From Aquabacter sp. L1I39 (GTDB taxonomy: Bacteria; Pseudomonadota; Alphaproteobacteria; Rhizobiales; Xanthobacteraceae): 64,000 bases of DNA. The notes under the pieces are model-generated. The model was not told the origin of the DNA. It did no database searches and saw only the letters and a list, made by a program, of their open reading frames with translations. Shown one piece after another: positions 50,737 through 58,724 of the stretch. The position numbers and the translations under genes were made by a program. Position 1 is the first letter of the stretch. Each line of letters begins with the position of its first letter. The stretch lies in NCBI RefSeq assembly GCF_017742835.1, contig NZ_CP072392.1, positions 3,160,387 through 3,224,386 of the forward strand, read 5' to 3'.

Positions 50737-51291
50737 CTATTCCGTTTCTTCGCCGCGCAGCCGGTCGGCGAGGCGGGCGAAGGCGCGGTGCAAATTCACC
50801 CGTACGGCACCAGGCGTCAGCCCGAGGCGGCTCGCCGTCTCGCCCACGGAGGCCCCCTCCACGGCGATGGAGGTGAGCACATCGCGCTGGCGCGGCGGCA
50901 GCATGGCGAGATGGCGCTGCACGTCGCGATCATCGGTGCCGGGCCGCTCCTCCTGCGCGGGGAGGATTTCGGCGAAATCCTCGATGGGCACCTCCACCCG
51001 CCGCCCGCGCCGCCGCAGATGGTCCACGAACTTGTTGCGGGCGATCGTCCACAGCCACGGACCCAGCGGATCCGACGCGCGCCAGGTGTGCCGCTTCAGA
51101 TGCACCGCCAGCAGGATCTCCTGCACCACGTCCTCGCTCTCGCCCACCCCCAGGCCGATGCTGGAAAAACGCCGACGGACGGCCGCGCGCAACGCCGGCG
51201 CCAGTTCGCGCAGGAGCTGCTCATAGGCCGTCTGGTTGCCGGCAAGCGCATCCCGCATGCCTTGCGCCCAGCGCCTTTCGCGATCGTCCAT
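50737..51291 (-). CDS. sigF: ECF sigma factor, SigF type
   Basis: A 184-residue extracytoplasmic-function sigma factor. Region 2 includes GESEDVVQEILLAVHLKRHTW and PWLWTIARNKFVDHLRRRGRR (about 55-95). Region 4 is MLPPRQRDVLTSIAVEGASVGETASRLGL followed by VRVNLHRAFARLA, ending near residue 178. It is co-transcribed with nrsF, whose product is its cognate anti-sigma factor. A promoter matching the known SigF consensus lies just upstream, indicating autoregulation. Confidence 0.92.
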   Translation of the reverse strand: MDDRERRWAQGMRDALAGNQTAYEQLLRELAPALRAAVRRRFSSIGLGVGESEDVVQEILLAVHLKRHTWRASDPLGPWLWTIARNKFVDHLRRRGRRVEVPIEDFAEILPAQEERPGTDDRDVQRHLAMLPPRQRDVLTSIAVEGASVGETASRLGLTPGAVRVNLHRAFARLADRLRGEETE

Positions 51292-51312
51292 CCACGCTTT
51301 CCCAAACGTCAG

Positions 51313-51338
51313 TTCGCGCGACGAGGCCCCGGCGTTAC
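51313..51338 (-). promoter_or_regulatory. SigF-dependent autoregulatory promoter
   Basis: On the minus strand GTAACG (51338-51333) and CGAA (51316-51313) are separated by exactly 16 bases, 22 bases upstream of the sigma gene. This closely matches the GTAACC-N16-CGAA consensus recalled for Caulobacter SigF promoters, with one mismatch. Confidence 0.75.
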
Positions 51339-51426
51339 ATGCGCCCGTCCCTCACTGTGTTCGTACCGCACGTCCCGCGAATGGCAAATGCAAAGGCTGG
51401 CAGGGTGATGCGGCATGGGGATGCTC

Positions 51427-52050
51427 TCAGGAAGCTTCGGTCTTTTCAGAATGGCGGGCCCGGAAGCGGCTCACCTTATCGCGGTTGCCGCACACGCTCA
51501 TGGAGCACCAGCGGCGGCGCCCGTTGCGGCCGCCATCATAGAAGACCATGTTGCAGGCCGGATTGGCGCAGTGCTTGAGCCGTTCCGGCTCGAAGTCGCA
51601 GAGGAAGCGGGCGACATCGAGCGCGATGGCGGCCTCGGCGCCGCCGGCCTCCTCGCGCAGGACATAGCGGTCCCCCTCGATTGCCATGCGCGGGTGCAGA
51701 TGCACAGGGGCGAGCGCGCGATTGGCTGTGTCCGCGATGTCCGCGCGTGGCGGGCCGCCCTTCGCCAGATCATCGAAGAGGGTGCGCAGATCCCGGCGCA
51801 GGCCGAGCACGGCCTTGTGGGCCTTGGCCAGCGCGGAGGGCGGTGGTGGCTGCAACCGGGCCAGCACCGCCCAGAGCGCGAAATCGTCTGGCGTGGCGAT
51901 GAGGTCGCGGGGGCCGTCCCCAGTCATTGGGGTGGTGTTGAGGAGGTCGATCCACAGCCGCCCGCCCAGGAACGGCACGCCGTCGCGGAAATCCCCCTCC
52001 GTGTGACGGGGGGCCGGATCGGGGGCGGCGGGCTTGCGGGCGTGGGGCAT
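51427..52050 (-). CDS. CGNR zinc-finger/ABATE domain regulator-like protein
   Basis: A 207-residue protein with an N-terminal stress-response ABATE domain (GGRLWIDLLNTTP onward) and a C-terminal CGNR zinc finger. The finger is CANPACNMVFYDGGRNGRRRWCS followed by SVCGNRDKVSRFRAR (about 165-200), giving the C-x4-C...C-x4-CGN ligand set. Such proteins are probable DNA-binding regulators. The start at 52050 (MPHARKP) avoids a low-complexity extension. It lies 103 bp downstream of the alpha/beta hydrolase gene. Confidence 0.88.
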   Translation of the reverse strand: MPHARKPAAPDPAPRHTEGDFRDGVPFLGGRLWIDLLNTTPMTGDGPRDLIATPDDFALWAVLARLQPPPPSALAKAHKAVLGLRRDLRTLFDDLAKGGPPRADIADTANRALAPVHLHPRMAIEGDRYVLREEAGGAEAAIALDVARFLCDFEPERLKHCANPACNMVFYDGGRNGRRRWCSMSVCGNRDKVSRFRARHSEKTEAS

Positions 52051-52153
52051 CAAGGTTCCGGCGGCTGGCGCGAACCTCCCGCATCTAGGATGCGCCTCGG
52101 GCTGGCGCAAGCGAGGCCGGCTGAGCAATGCCCGCCGGCCCGCCGGCCGTGCG

Positions 52154-53044
52154 CTATGGGGCCGTGCGATCGAGGAAGGCGAGGGTGGCGGCGGCGATCT
52201 CGTCCACATGGGTTTCGAGGGCGAAGTGTCCGGCCTCGAAGAGATGCACCTGCGTATCCGGGATGCACGCCTTCACATGGTCGACGCCCGCGAGCGTGAA
52301 GAAGGGGTCGTTCTTTCCCCACACCACCAAGGTGGGCGGCTGGCGGGCGCGCAGATATTCGGCGAAGGCGGGATAGAGGGCCACATTGTCCTGGTAGGCG
52401 TGCAGCAATTCCAGCTGGATGGCGTCATTGCCGGGCCGGTCGAGGCCCGCTTGGTCGACGATATAGCTCTCCGGCGCCACCCGCTCGGGCCGGGAGGCGC
52501 CATGCAGATATTGGAAGCGCGTCGTGTCGGCGGTGAGCAGGTTGCGCACGGGGACCTCCGTCTCGGCGGTGCGGTTTTCCCAGAAGGGGGCGATCTGGGC
52601 CACCACATCGGGGTTCCAGCCCTCCACATTGGCCACCGCATTCTGGAAGATGAGCCCGAGCACCCGCTCGGGGCGGCGCAGCGCCAGGCGCAGGCCGACG
52701 GGGCCACCATAATCCTGCATGAACAGCGTGTAGTCCGCCGCGCCCACCGCCTGGGTGAAGCCCTCGATCACCTCGGCGAGGCTGGCGAAGGAATAGGGAA
52801 AGGCGTCCGGCGCCGGGGCGGACGAGGTCCCAAAGCCCGGATAATCGGGCGCCAGCACCCGGTAGTGGCCGGCCAGAAGGGGAATGAGCTCCCGGTACAT
52901 GTGGGAGGAAGACGGGAAGCCGTGAAGCAGCAGCACCACGGGGGCATCGGCGGGGCCGGCCTCGCGATAGGCGATGGTCAGGCCATTGACGGTGACGGTG
53001 CGGTGGAGGGCGCGCGTCGACGCTCCCGCGGGAGAGGCAGGCAT
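52154..53044 (-). CDS. Alpha/beta hydrolase with Asp nucleophile, haloalkane dehalogenase/epoxide hydrolase-like
   Basis: A 296-residue alpha/beta hydrolase. The oxyanion motif is HGFPSSS (41-47), the nucleophile elbow MQDYGGPVG places Asp111 where lipases have Ser, the acid is in WGKNDPFF and the His in FEAGHFALETH. An Asp nucleophile indicates C-halogen or epoxide cleavage by ester intermediate rather than ester hydrolysis. Classical haloalkane dehalogenases have Trp after the Asp and fluoroacetate dehalogenases Arg; here it is Tyr112, so the substrate is open. It has its own palindromic promoter. Confidence 0.88.
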   Translation of the reverse strand: MPASPAGASTRALHRTVTVNGLTIAYREAGPADAPVVLLLHGFPSSSHMYRELIPLLAGHYRVLAPDYPGFGTSSAPAPDAFPYSFASLAEVIEGFTQAVGAADYTLFMQDYGGPVGLRLALRRPERVLGLIFQNAVANVEGWNPDVVAQIAPFWENRTAETEVPVRNLLTADTTRFQYLHGASRPERVAPESYIVDQAGLDRPGNDAIQLELLHAYQDNVALYPAFAEYLRARQPPTLVVWGKNDPFFTLAGVDHVKACIPDTQVHLFEAGHFALETHVDEIAAATLAFLDRTAP

Positions 53045-53131
53045 TGGAAAATCTCCTGGTGTGGCAGAGGGGCGCCCGGCCGATTGCGGCCGGGCATCGG
53101 CCCGGTGATGGAGCAGGGATAGGGGTGAAGG

Positions 53132-53166
53132 ATGTAACCTATCAATTATAATTTTATTGGTTACAT
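53132..53166 (-). promoter_or_regulatory. Operator-promoter of the alpha/beta hydrolase gene
   Basis: ATGTAACC (53132-53139) and its exact complement GGTTACAT (53159-53166) flank 19 bases of AT-rich DNA containing TATAAT (minus strand 53150-53145). It lies about 90 bases upstream of the hydrolase start and just after the end of the LysR gene. A dimeric repressor covering a -10 box is inferred. Confidence 0.6.
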
Positions 53167-53174
53167 TCGGATTC

Positions 53175-54077
53175 CTACACCAACGCCTCCAGTCGCGCCC
53201 GCAGGCGCGGAACGGCGAAATCCACGAAGCTGCGCACCTTGGCTGCGGCAAGGCGCGCCTCGGGATGCACCACATGCACCGGCATGGGCGGCGGCTCGAA
53301 CTCCTCCAGCAGCAGCCGCAACCGCCCGTCTTTCACCGCATCCGCCACCTGATAGGACAGGACGCAGGTGATGCCCCGCCCCTCAATGGCGGAATCGATG
53401 GCCGCTTCCGCGCCCGTCACCGCAAGGCGCGGGCGGATCTCCACCGGCCCGCGCCCCCGGCCGGTGGGAAAGGCCCAGCCCTGGCCTTCCGAAATCTGGC
53501 CGAAGGTGATGCAGGGCAGGCCGGACAGGTCATCGGGCGTTGCGATGGGGGGCAGGCGCTCCAGCAGGGCGGGGCTGGCGCAGACCACCCGACGCACCTC
53601 GCCCACGCGGCGCGCAATCAGCCCGGAATCCGGCAGGCGGCCGATGCGGATGGCCACGTCCATGCCCTCGTCCACCAGATGCACCATCCGGTCGAGCAGC
53701 AGGAGGCGCCCCTGCACCTCGCCATGGGCATCGAGGAAGTCATCCAGGATGGGGCGCACATGGCGGCGTCCGAACACCGCCGGCGCGGTGAGGGTGAGCA
53801 CGCCGCGCGGCGCCAGATGCTCGCCCGAGGCCTGGGCGAAGGCCTCGTCATAATCCGCCAGCAGCCGCCGGCAGGCGATGAGGTGGCGTTCCCCCGCCTC
53901 GGTGAGATGGAGCGCGCGGGTGGTGCGCCGCAGCAGGCGCGTGCCCACCTGCTCCTCCAGGTCCGAAAGCGCACGGGAGACGGCGGTGGGCGAACGCCCC
54001 AGACGCCGGGCGGCAGCGGCGAGGCCACCCGCATCCACCGCCAGCACAAAGGCCCGCATGGCGTCGATCCGGTCCAT
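53175..54077 (-). CDS. LysR-family transcriptional regulator
   Basis: A 300-residue regulator. The helix-turn-helix is AAAARRLGRSPTAVSRALSDLEEQVG (about 19-44), followed by the long linker helix and a LysR substrate-binding domain containing RIGRLPDSGLIARRVGEVRRV, typical of the CrgA/PgrR-like subgroup. It is divergent from the AhpD-like gene across 130 bp with a perfect inverted repeat, so it most likely controls that pair and itself. Its end is close to the hydrolase promoter. Confidence 0.92.
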   Translation of the reverse strand: MDRIDAMRAFVLAVDAGGLAAAARRLGRSPTAVSRALSDLEEQVGTRLLRRTTRALHLTEAGERHLIACRRLLADYDEAFAQASGEHLAPRGVLTLTAPAVFGRRHVRPILDDFLDAHGEVQGRLLLLDRMVHLVDEGMDVAIRIGRLPDSGLIARRVGEVRRVVCASPALLERLPPIATPDDLSGLPCITFGQISEGQGWAFPTGRGRGPVEIRPRLAVTGAEAAIDSAIEGRGITCVLSYQVADAVKDGRLRLLLEEFEPPPMPVHVVHPEARLAAAKVRSFVDFAVPRLRARLEALV

Positions 54078-54100
54078 TTCCGTTTCCCTTCGTGCGAGAT

Positions 54101-54119
54101 CCGCAAGAATGTCTTGCGG
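54101..54119. promoter_or_regulatory. LysR-type operator between divergent genes
   Basis: CCGCAAGA (54101-54108) and TCTTGCGG (54112-54119) form a perfect 8-bp inverted repeat with a three-base centre, in the intergenic region between the LysR gene and the AhpD-like gene. Size and position fit a LysR-family binding site. Confidence 0.65.
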
Positions 54120-54207
54120 CTTATGTTCATTCTACGCAGCAATGGGCGCGGATATTTCATGGCGCACCGGCCAAATCGGCCGCCCGTTCCATGAAAGGAC
54201 AAGAGCC

Positions 54208-54747
54208 ATGACCCGCATTCCCGGTGTCGATCCCACCACCGCCACGGGCCGCAGCGCGGAGCTGCTCGGCGCCATCAAGGCCAAGCTCGGCGTGGTGCCC
54301 AATCTCTATCGCGTGGTCGCCCATTCGCCCGCCGTGCTTGATGCGACTTTGGCCTCCGGCGAGACGCTCAATGGCGGCGTGCTCACCGCCCGCCAGCGCG
54401 AAGCCATCGCCATCGCCACCGCCGAGGCCAATGGCTGCGACTATTGCCTCTCCGCCCATGTGCTGCTGGGCCGGGGCGCGGGCCTGACCGAGCCGCAGAT
54501 CGCCGCCGCCCGCCATGGCGCAAGCGGCGATGCCACCTTTGACGCGATCCTCGCCTTCACCCGCGCCCTCCTGGAGACGAAGGGCCATGTGAGCGATGCC
54601 GAGATCGCGGCCTTGCGCGCCACCGGCCTTGGCAACGAGGCGCTGGTGGAGATCGTGGCGCAGGTGACGCGCAACATCTTCACCAATTATCTCAACCATG
54701 TGGCCCGCACCGAGATCGACTTCCCGGTGGTGCGCACCGCCGCCTGA
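54208..54747 (+). CDS. AhpD-like carboxymuconolactone decarboxylase family protein
   Basis: A 179-residue protein of the peroxidase-related AhpD/CMD fold. The redox motif is NGCDYCLSAH with Cys77, Cys80 and His84, which in AhpD supports alkylhydroperoxidase activity. ARQREAIAIATAEANG precedes it, as usual. A GGACAAGAG site precedes the ATG at 54208. It is the first of two genes under the divergent LysR regulator. True lactone decarboxylases lack the CxxC, so a thiol-disulfide role is more likely. Confidence 0.9.
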   Translation: MTRIPGVDPTTATGRSAELLGAIKAKLGVVPNLYRVVAHSPAVLDATLASGETLNGGVLTARQREAIAIATAEANGCDYCLSAHVLLGRGAGLTEPQIAAARHGASGDATFDAILAFTRALLETKGHVSDAEIAALRATGLGNEALVEIVAQVTRNIFTNYLNHVARTEIDFPVVRTAA

Positions 54748-54810
54748 GCGGCCTTCGACACAGACGGGGCGGCCCTGATGCCGCCCCGCATGCCCCGTGG
54801 GAGACCTGTC

Positions 54811-55437
54811 ATGACTCAAAGCTCATGCGACATCGCGTTCACGCCGACCATCCGCGCCGAGCAGGAGCGGCGGGGCTCGCGCGCCCGCTATGCGGCGGTG
54901 GAGGCGCAGGGCGGCTTCCGCAGCGATCTGTCGGAATTTCCGCGCGGTTTCCTCGCCCGCGTGGATACGGCGTTTCTGGGGACGGCCAATTTGGAGGGGC
55001 AGCCCTACGTCCAGCATCGCGGCGGCCCGCCCGGCTTCATCCGCATCGCGGACGACCATCATCTCGTGATGGCGGACTTCCGGGGCAACCGGCAATACAT
55101 CTCCACTGGCAACCTTGCGGACAATCCGAAGGCCTTTCTGTTCCTGATGGATTACGAGAACCGCCACCGCATCAAGCTGTGGGGCCGCGCCCGCATGAGC
55201 GCCGACATCGTGACCTATGCCGAGGTGCTGGGCATCGATCCCGCCGACCGTAAGGTGGAGCAGGTGCTCGTCTTCGAGGTGGAGGCCTGGGACGTGAACT
55301 GCCAGGCCCATATCCCCCAGAAGGTGGACGCCGCCGCCGCCGCCCGCGTGGTGCTGGCGCTGCGCGCGCGCCTCGAGGCAGTGGAGGCGGAGAATGCCGA
55401 GTTGCGTGAGCTGCTGAAGCCGGAGGCCCGCGCCTGA
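54811..55437 (+). CDS. Pyridoxamine 5'-phosphate oxidase-family flavoprotein
   Basis: A 208-residue protein with a split-barrel FMN-binding fold (YVQHRGGPPGFIRIADDHHLVMADFRGNRQYISTGNL, then MDYENRHRIKLWGRARM). The C-terminus adds a short coiled coil (ALRARLEAVEAENAELRELL). The start at 54811 (MTQSSCD) is preferred. It follows the AhpD-like gene by 63 bases holding a GGGGCGG/CCGCCCC hairpin (54766-54787) and is probably in the same LysR-controlled unit. Flavin-dependent reduction of a small organic molecule is inferred. Confidence 0.87.
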   Translation: MTQSSCDIAFTPTIRAEQERRGSRARYAAVEAQGGFRSDLSEFPRGFLARVDTAFLGTANLEGQPYVQHRGGPPGFIRIADDHHLVMADFRGNRQYISTGNLADNPKAFLFLMDYENRHRIKLWGRARMSADIVTYAEVLGIDPADRKVEQVLVFEVEAWDVNCQAHIPQKVDAAAAARVVLALRARLEAVEAENAELRELLKPEARA

Positions 55438-55485
55438 GAGGCGAAACGTCTCGAAGGCCCGGACCCCGTGGCGTCTCTGGTCACC

Positions 55486-56265
55486 TCAGAATGGGGCGGC
55501 CGCCAGGGTGCGCCGCGCATAATAGGCGAAGGCGGCGCTGTTGCGCCTGGGGGTATTGATCCAATCGCGCGCCTCGCGGGCGAGGTTGGGATCGATGGGC
55601 TGGATCGGCCCCGCCGCCATAGCCATCAGTTGCATCTTTGCCGCGCGCTCGAACGCCAAGGCGATGACGCAGGCTTCCTCGACCGTGCGCCCCGCCACCA
55701 GCAGGCCGTGATGGGCCAGAAGCAGCGCGCGCTTGGTGCCCAGTGCCGCCGAAATCAATTCTCCCTCGTCATTGCCCACCGGAACGCCCGGCCATTTGGG
55801 CACGAAGGCCACATCCTCATAGAGGATGCAGGTGTCCATGTGAGAGACCTGGAGCGGCACCTCCAGCATGCTGAGGGCGGCGGTATGGAAGGCGTGGCTG
55901 TGAACGATGCAGGTCACGTCCGGTCGCGCCCGATACACCCAGGAATGGAAGCGGTTGGCGGGGTTCGGCATGCCCGTGCCTTCCAGCACGCGCAGATGCT
56001 CGTCCACCAGCAGCAGATTGTCGGGGCTGATCTCGTCGAAGCCGAGCCCGAGGCGCTGCGTCAGGAAGGTGCCCGCCGTCTCGCCGCGCGTGGTGATCTG
56101 GCCCGCAAGGCCTGAATCATGCCCGTTATGGAACAGGATGCGGCAGGTGAGGGCGACCTTCTCCCGCATGCTGTAGGTGCCCTCGTCCAGGTGCGCGCGC
56201 ATGTCTTCCTGCGACTTGGCCATCAGGCTGGTCTTGTCGAGGCTGAAGCTGTCGGGCTGCCCCAT
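55486..56265 (-). CDS. Class II aldolase/adducin-family protein
   Basis: A 259-residue zinc-dependent aldolase/decarboxylase. The metal ligands are visible in CIVHSHAFHTAALS (HxH) and LLAHHGLLVAG, and the N-terminal NGHDSGLAGQITTR is typical of the adducin-like subgroup. The start at 56265 is chosen because AGGAG sits eight bases upstream; an ATG at 56271 is too close to that site. It is the third gene of the Bug receptor-GST-aldolase operon, two bases after the GST gene. The substrate is unknown. Confidence 0.87.
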   Translation of the reverse strand: MGQPDSFSLDKTSLMAKSQEDMRAHLDEGTYSMREKVALTCRILFHNGHDSGLAGQITTRGETAGTFLTQRLGLGFDEISPDNLLLVDEHLRVLEGTGMPNPANRFHSWVYRARPDVTCIVHSHAFHTAALSMLEVPLQVSHMDTCILYEDVAFVPKWPGVPVGNDEGELISAALGTKRALLLAHHGLLVAGRTVEEACVIALAFERAAKMQLMAMAAGPIQPIDPNLAREARDWINTPRRNSAAFAYYARRTLAAAPF

Positions 56266-56267
56266 GA

Positions 56268-56915
56268 TCATATCTCCTGTCGGGATTCGGTGAGGTCGGA
56301 CCGCCCGGGGAAGAGGGGCTCGTAGCCCGGCAGGGCCTCGATGCGCCGGAGCCAGTGGGTGATGGCTGGGAACCGCCCCGTGTCCAAGCCGCCCATGGCG
56401 GCAAGGCGCGTATAGGGATAGAGGGCAACATCGGCGATGCTCGGATGGGATGGCGTTGCCACCCACCCGCTCTCCCCCGCGGCTGCCAGCTGGGCCTCCA
56501 GCTGCCGTAGGGCTTCATCTGCCTGGTGGCGCCAGTGCGCGAGCAGATCGGTGGCTAACGGCCAGTCGGGATGCAGCGCCAGATGCAAGCGCAACTGGGC
56601 CAGTGGATGCATGTGCTGGGACTGCTCGAAGGACAGCCAGCGCAGCACTTCCGCCTGCGCGAGCCGCCCCTCGGGCCACCACGGCGTGCCGTCCGCCAGA
56701 TAGAACAGGATCGCCAGGGATTCGGACAAGGTCCGCCCGTCCGGCAGCTGGAGGACAGGCACCTGGCGCAGGGCATTCAAGGCCGCGAAGGCGTCGGTCT
56801 TCAGGTCGCCGCGGTCGATGGACAGCGACGTGCGCTTCAGCCGAACGCCCAGGAAGCTCGCCAGCAGCCGCACCTTCCAGGCATTGCCGGAGCGCTGTGT
56901 GTCATAGATGCGCAT
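56268..56915 (-). CDS. Glutathione S-transferase family protein
   Basis: A 215-residue protein. The N-terminal thioredoxin-like domain runs RIYDTQRSGNAWKVRLLASFLG and ends in VPVLQLPDGRTLSESLAILFYLA (about 50-75), including the cis-Pro and the glutathione-binding ES pair. The C-terminal helical domain contains HPSIADVALYPY. In place of the usual catalytic Ser/Tyr loop the sequence is QRSGNAWK. It lies between the Bug receptor (seven bases upstream) and the aldolase. A glutathione-dependent step in catabolism of the imported compound is inferred. Confidence 0.9.
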   Translation of the reverse strand: MRIYDTQRSGNAWKVRLLASFLGVRLKRTSLSIDRGDLKTDAFAALNALRQVPVLQLPDGRTLSESLAILFYLADGTPWWPEGRLAQAEVLRWLSFEQSQHMHPLAQLRLHLALHPDWPLATDLLAHWRHQADEALRQLEAQLAAAGESGWVATPSHPSIADVALYPYTRLAAMGGLDTGRFPAITHWLRRIEALPGYEPLFPGRSDLTESRQEI

Positions 56916-56922
56916 CGGGCCC

Positions 56923-57915
56923 TCACTGGATGCTGATGTGAGCGGCTTCAACCACTTTCGACCAGCGCTCGGTCTCGGCCGCGATATGCCGGGCATAGGC
57001 TTGGTTTCCGATGGGCATGGGCTCGATCCCCAGTTCCTGGAACCGCGCCAGGAGGGTGGGATCGGCCAGGACCTGTGCGAGCGCGTCCCGGAGCACCGTC
57101 ACCCGGCTGTCGGGTGTTCCGGCTGGGGCGAGAAGGGCATTCCAGGAACTGACCACCATGCCTTCCACGCCCTGCTCGGCGGTGGTCGGCAAATCGGGGA
57201 ACGCGGCACTGCGCTTGGTGTCCGTGATGGCGAGGGCCTTCAGGCGTCCGCTGGCCTGGTGGGGCATCACCACGGGGATGGCGTCGCACACGATCTGGAT
57301 CTGGCCGCTCAGTGCACCGTTGACGGCGTCGCCGCCGCTTTTGAACGGGATGTGCTCGATCTTCGTCCCGGTCAGAAGTTCAAGCAGCTCCAGGGCCAGA
57401 TGGGGCGAGGAGCCGTTGCCGGCGGAGCCGAAATTCAGCTTGCCCGGTTCGGCCTTCGCCCGCTCCACGAGCGCCTTCAGGCTGTTCACGTCGAGCGCGG
57501 GGGAGACGGCGATGATATAGGGAGAATTGCTGACCAGGGAAATCGGGACAAAGCTGGCCGGGTCATAGGACAGGCGTGGATAGATCATCTTGTTGACGAC
57601 CTGCGTGCCCACCGTTCCCAGAAGAAGCGTGTAGCCATCCGGTGCCGCAGTGGCCACCGACTGGGCCGCCGTGGCTCCCCCGGCGCCGGGGCGGTTCACG
57701 ACCACCACCGGCTGACCCAGCCGGTCAGACAGGCCTTGCGCCACGAGCCGCGCCACCACATCGGTGATGCCACCGGCACCGAACGGGACCACCAGCTTTA
57801 TGGGCCGCGTCGGAAAGTCGTCCTGTGCCTGCAGCGGGCTCACGCCGCCTGCGAAAGCCCAAGCCACCAAGAGGCAGAGGCCGGCCAGCAGCCCCCTGGT
57901 ACGATGCCTCAACAT
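56923..57915 (-). CDS. Bug-family tripartite tricarboxylate transporter receptor
   Basis: A 330-residue periplasmic solute receptor; the signal peptide ends near AGGVSPLQAQDD. FPTRPIKLVVPFGAGGITDVVARLVAQGL and VVVVNRPGAGGATAAQSVATAAPDGYTLLLG are the typical Bug motifs, and FGSAGNGSSPHLALELLELLTG is the second-lobe carboxylate-binding region. GGAGGGAG precedes the ATG. No TctA/TctB membrane subunits are adjacent, as is common for orphan Bug proteins. It leads the operon and is divergent from the XRE-cupin regulator. Confidence 0.92.
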   Translation of the reverse strand: MLRHRTRGLLAGLCLLVAWAFAGGVSPLQAQDDFPTRPIKLVVPFGAGGITDVVARLVAQGLSDRLGQPVVVVNRPGAGGATAAQSVATAAPDGYTLLLGTVGTQVVNKMIYPRLSYDPASFVPISLVSNSPYIIAVSPALDVNSLKALVERAKAEPGKLNFGSAGNGSSPHLALELLELLTGTKIEHIPFKSGGDAVNGALSGQIQIVCDAIPVVMPHQASGRLKALAITDTKRSAAFPDLPTTAEQGVEGMVVSSWNALLAPAGTPDSRVTVLRDALAQVLADPTLLARFQELGIEPMPIGNQAYARHIAAETERWSKVVEAAHISIQ

Positions 57916-57983
57916 CTGCTCCCTCCCTCGCTATTGTCAGCGTTGTGGGGGAGCAAAATCTGTTTCATAGATCGAGTCAACAA

Positions 57984-57999
57984 GTTTCTTGTAGGAAAC
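57984..57999. promoter_or_regulatory. Possible operator of the XRE-cupin regulator
   Basis: GTTTC (57984-57988) and GAAAC (57995-57999) form an inverted repeat with a six-base centre directly before the regulator start. A further TGTTTC half site lies at 57961. The 85-bp intergenic region also serves the divergent Bug-GST-aldolase operon. Confidence 0.45.
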
Positions 58000-58000
58000 A

Positions 58001-58531
58001 ATGTCTCTGAATTTCAAGCTGCTGCGCCTGCGTGCCAATCTCACGCTGGAAGAGGTCGCCCAGGCCACGGGCGTCACCCGGGGCTATCTGTCCAAGATCG
58101 AGCGGGGTCTGGTGAAGCCGTCCGTGGGCTCCGCGCTGAAGCTCGCGAAGGTGCTGAACGTCTCGGTGGACGAGCTTTTCGGCGATGCCGAAACGGGCGA
58201 CGCGGTCATTGTCACCCGGGCCAAGGAGGGCACGCCGCAGGATACCCTGCGCGGCACCCCCCGGCTGGTGGCCAGCACCCGGGGCGGACATCGCATGGTC
58301 GCCTTCGTCATGAGGCCGGGCGAAGCGCGGGAGCAAAGCCATCCCATGAGCCACCATGAGGGGGACGAACTGCTTTTCGTCCTGGGCGGTCGCATCCGCC
58401 TGGAACTGCCGAGCCGGGTGGAGGATCTCGAACAGGGTGACGCCGTCCAGTTCAATGGCGTGGTCCCGCACAAGATCACCTCGCTCAGCGGCGACGAGGC
58501 GGAGGTGCTGATCGTCATCCGGGTCGACTGA
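58001..58531 (+). CDS. XRE-family regulator with cupin sensor domain
   Basis: A 176-residue protein. The helix-turn-helix is RLRANLTLEEVAQATGVTRGYLSKIERG (about 8-35) and the cupin barrel covers about 100-176 with SHHEGDELLFVLGGRIRLELPS. Such proteins sense a small ligand through the cupin and usually repress a neighbouring catabolic operon. It is divergent from the Bug-GST-aldolase operon, which it probably controls. Confidence 0.93.
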   Translation: MSLNFKLLRLRANLTLEEVAQATGVTRGYLSKIERGLVKPSVGSALKLAKVLNVSVDELFGDAETGDAVIVTRAKEGTPQDTLRGTPRLVASTRGGHRMVAFVMRPGEAREQSHPMSHHEGDELLFVLGGRIRLELPSRVEDLEQGDAVQFNGVVPHKITSLSGDEAEVLIVIRVD

Positions 58532-58616
58532 GCTCTCGCCCTCCGCATTCCCGATCGGGGCCGGCTCGGCGCCCCTTTCTGGCGGGATGTTCGCAGCATC
58601 GCCCGCCCATCACAGC

Positions 58617-58667
58617 GCCGTGACGCATGTAACGGCCAAGCCGTTTCCGTCGAATGGATCATCGGAA
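58617..58667 (+). promoter_or_regulatory. Overlapping hairpins in the mtnK leader
   Basis: AACGGC-CAA-GCCGTT (58631-58645) is a perfect hairpin. Its arms also take part in alternative pairings GCCGT/ACGGC (58617-58636) and TTCCG/CGGAA (58645-58667), which would be mutually exclusive. The region lies about 60 bases upstream of mtnK. No known SAM or SAH riboswitch was recognised. Confidence 0.3.
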
Positions 58668-58724
58668 CCCGGTCTTGCCCATCCATGGGCGGCCGGCAGA
58701 TCCGTCCGCTCCACGGAGACCGGC

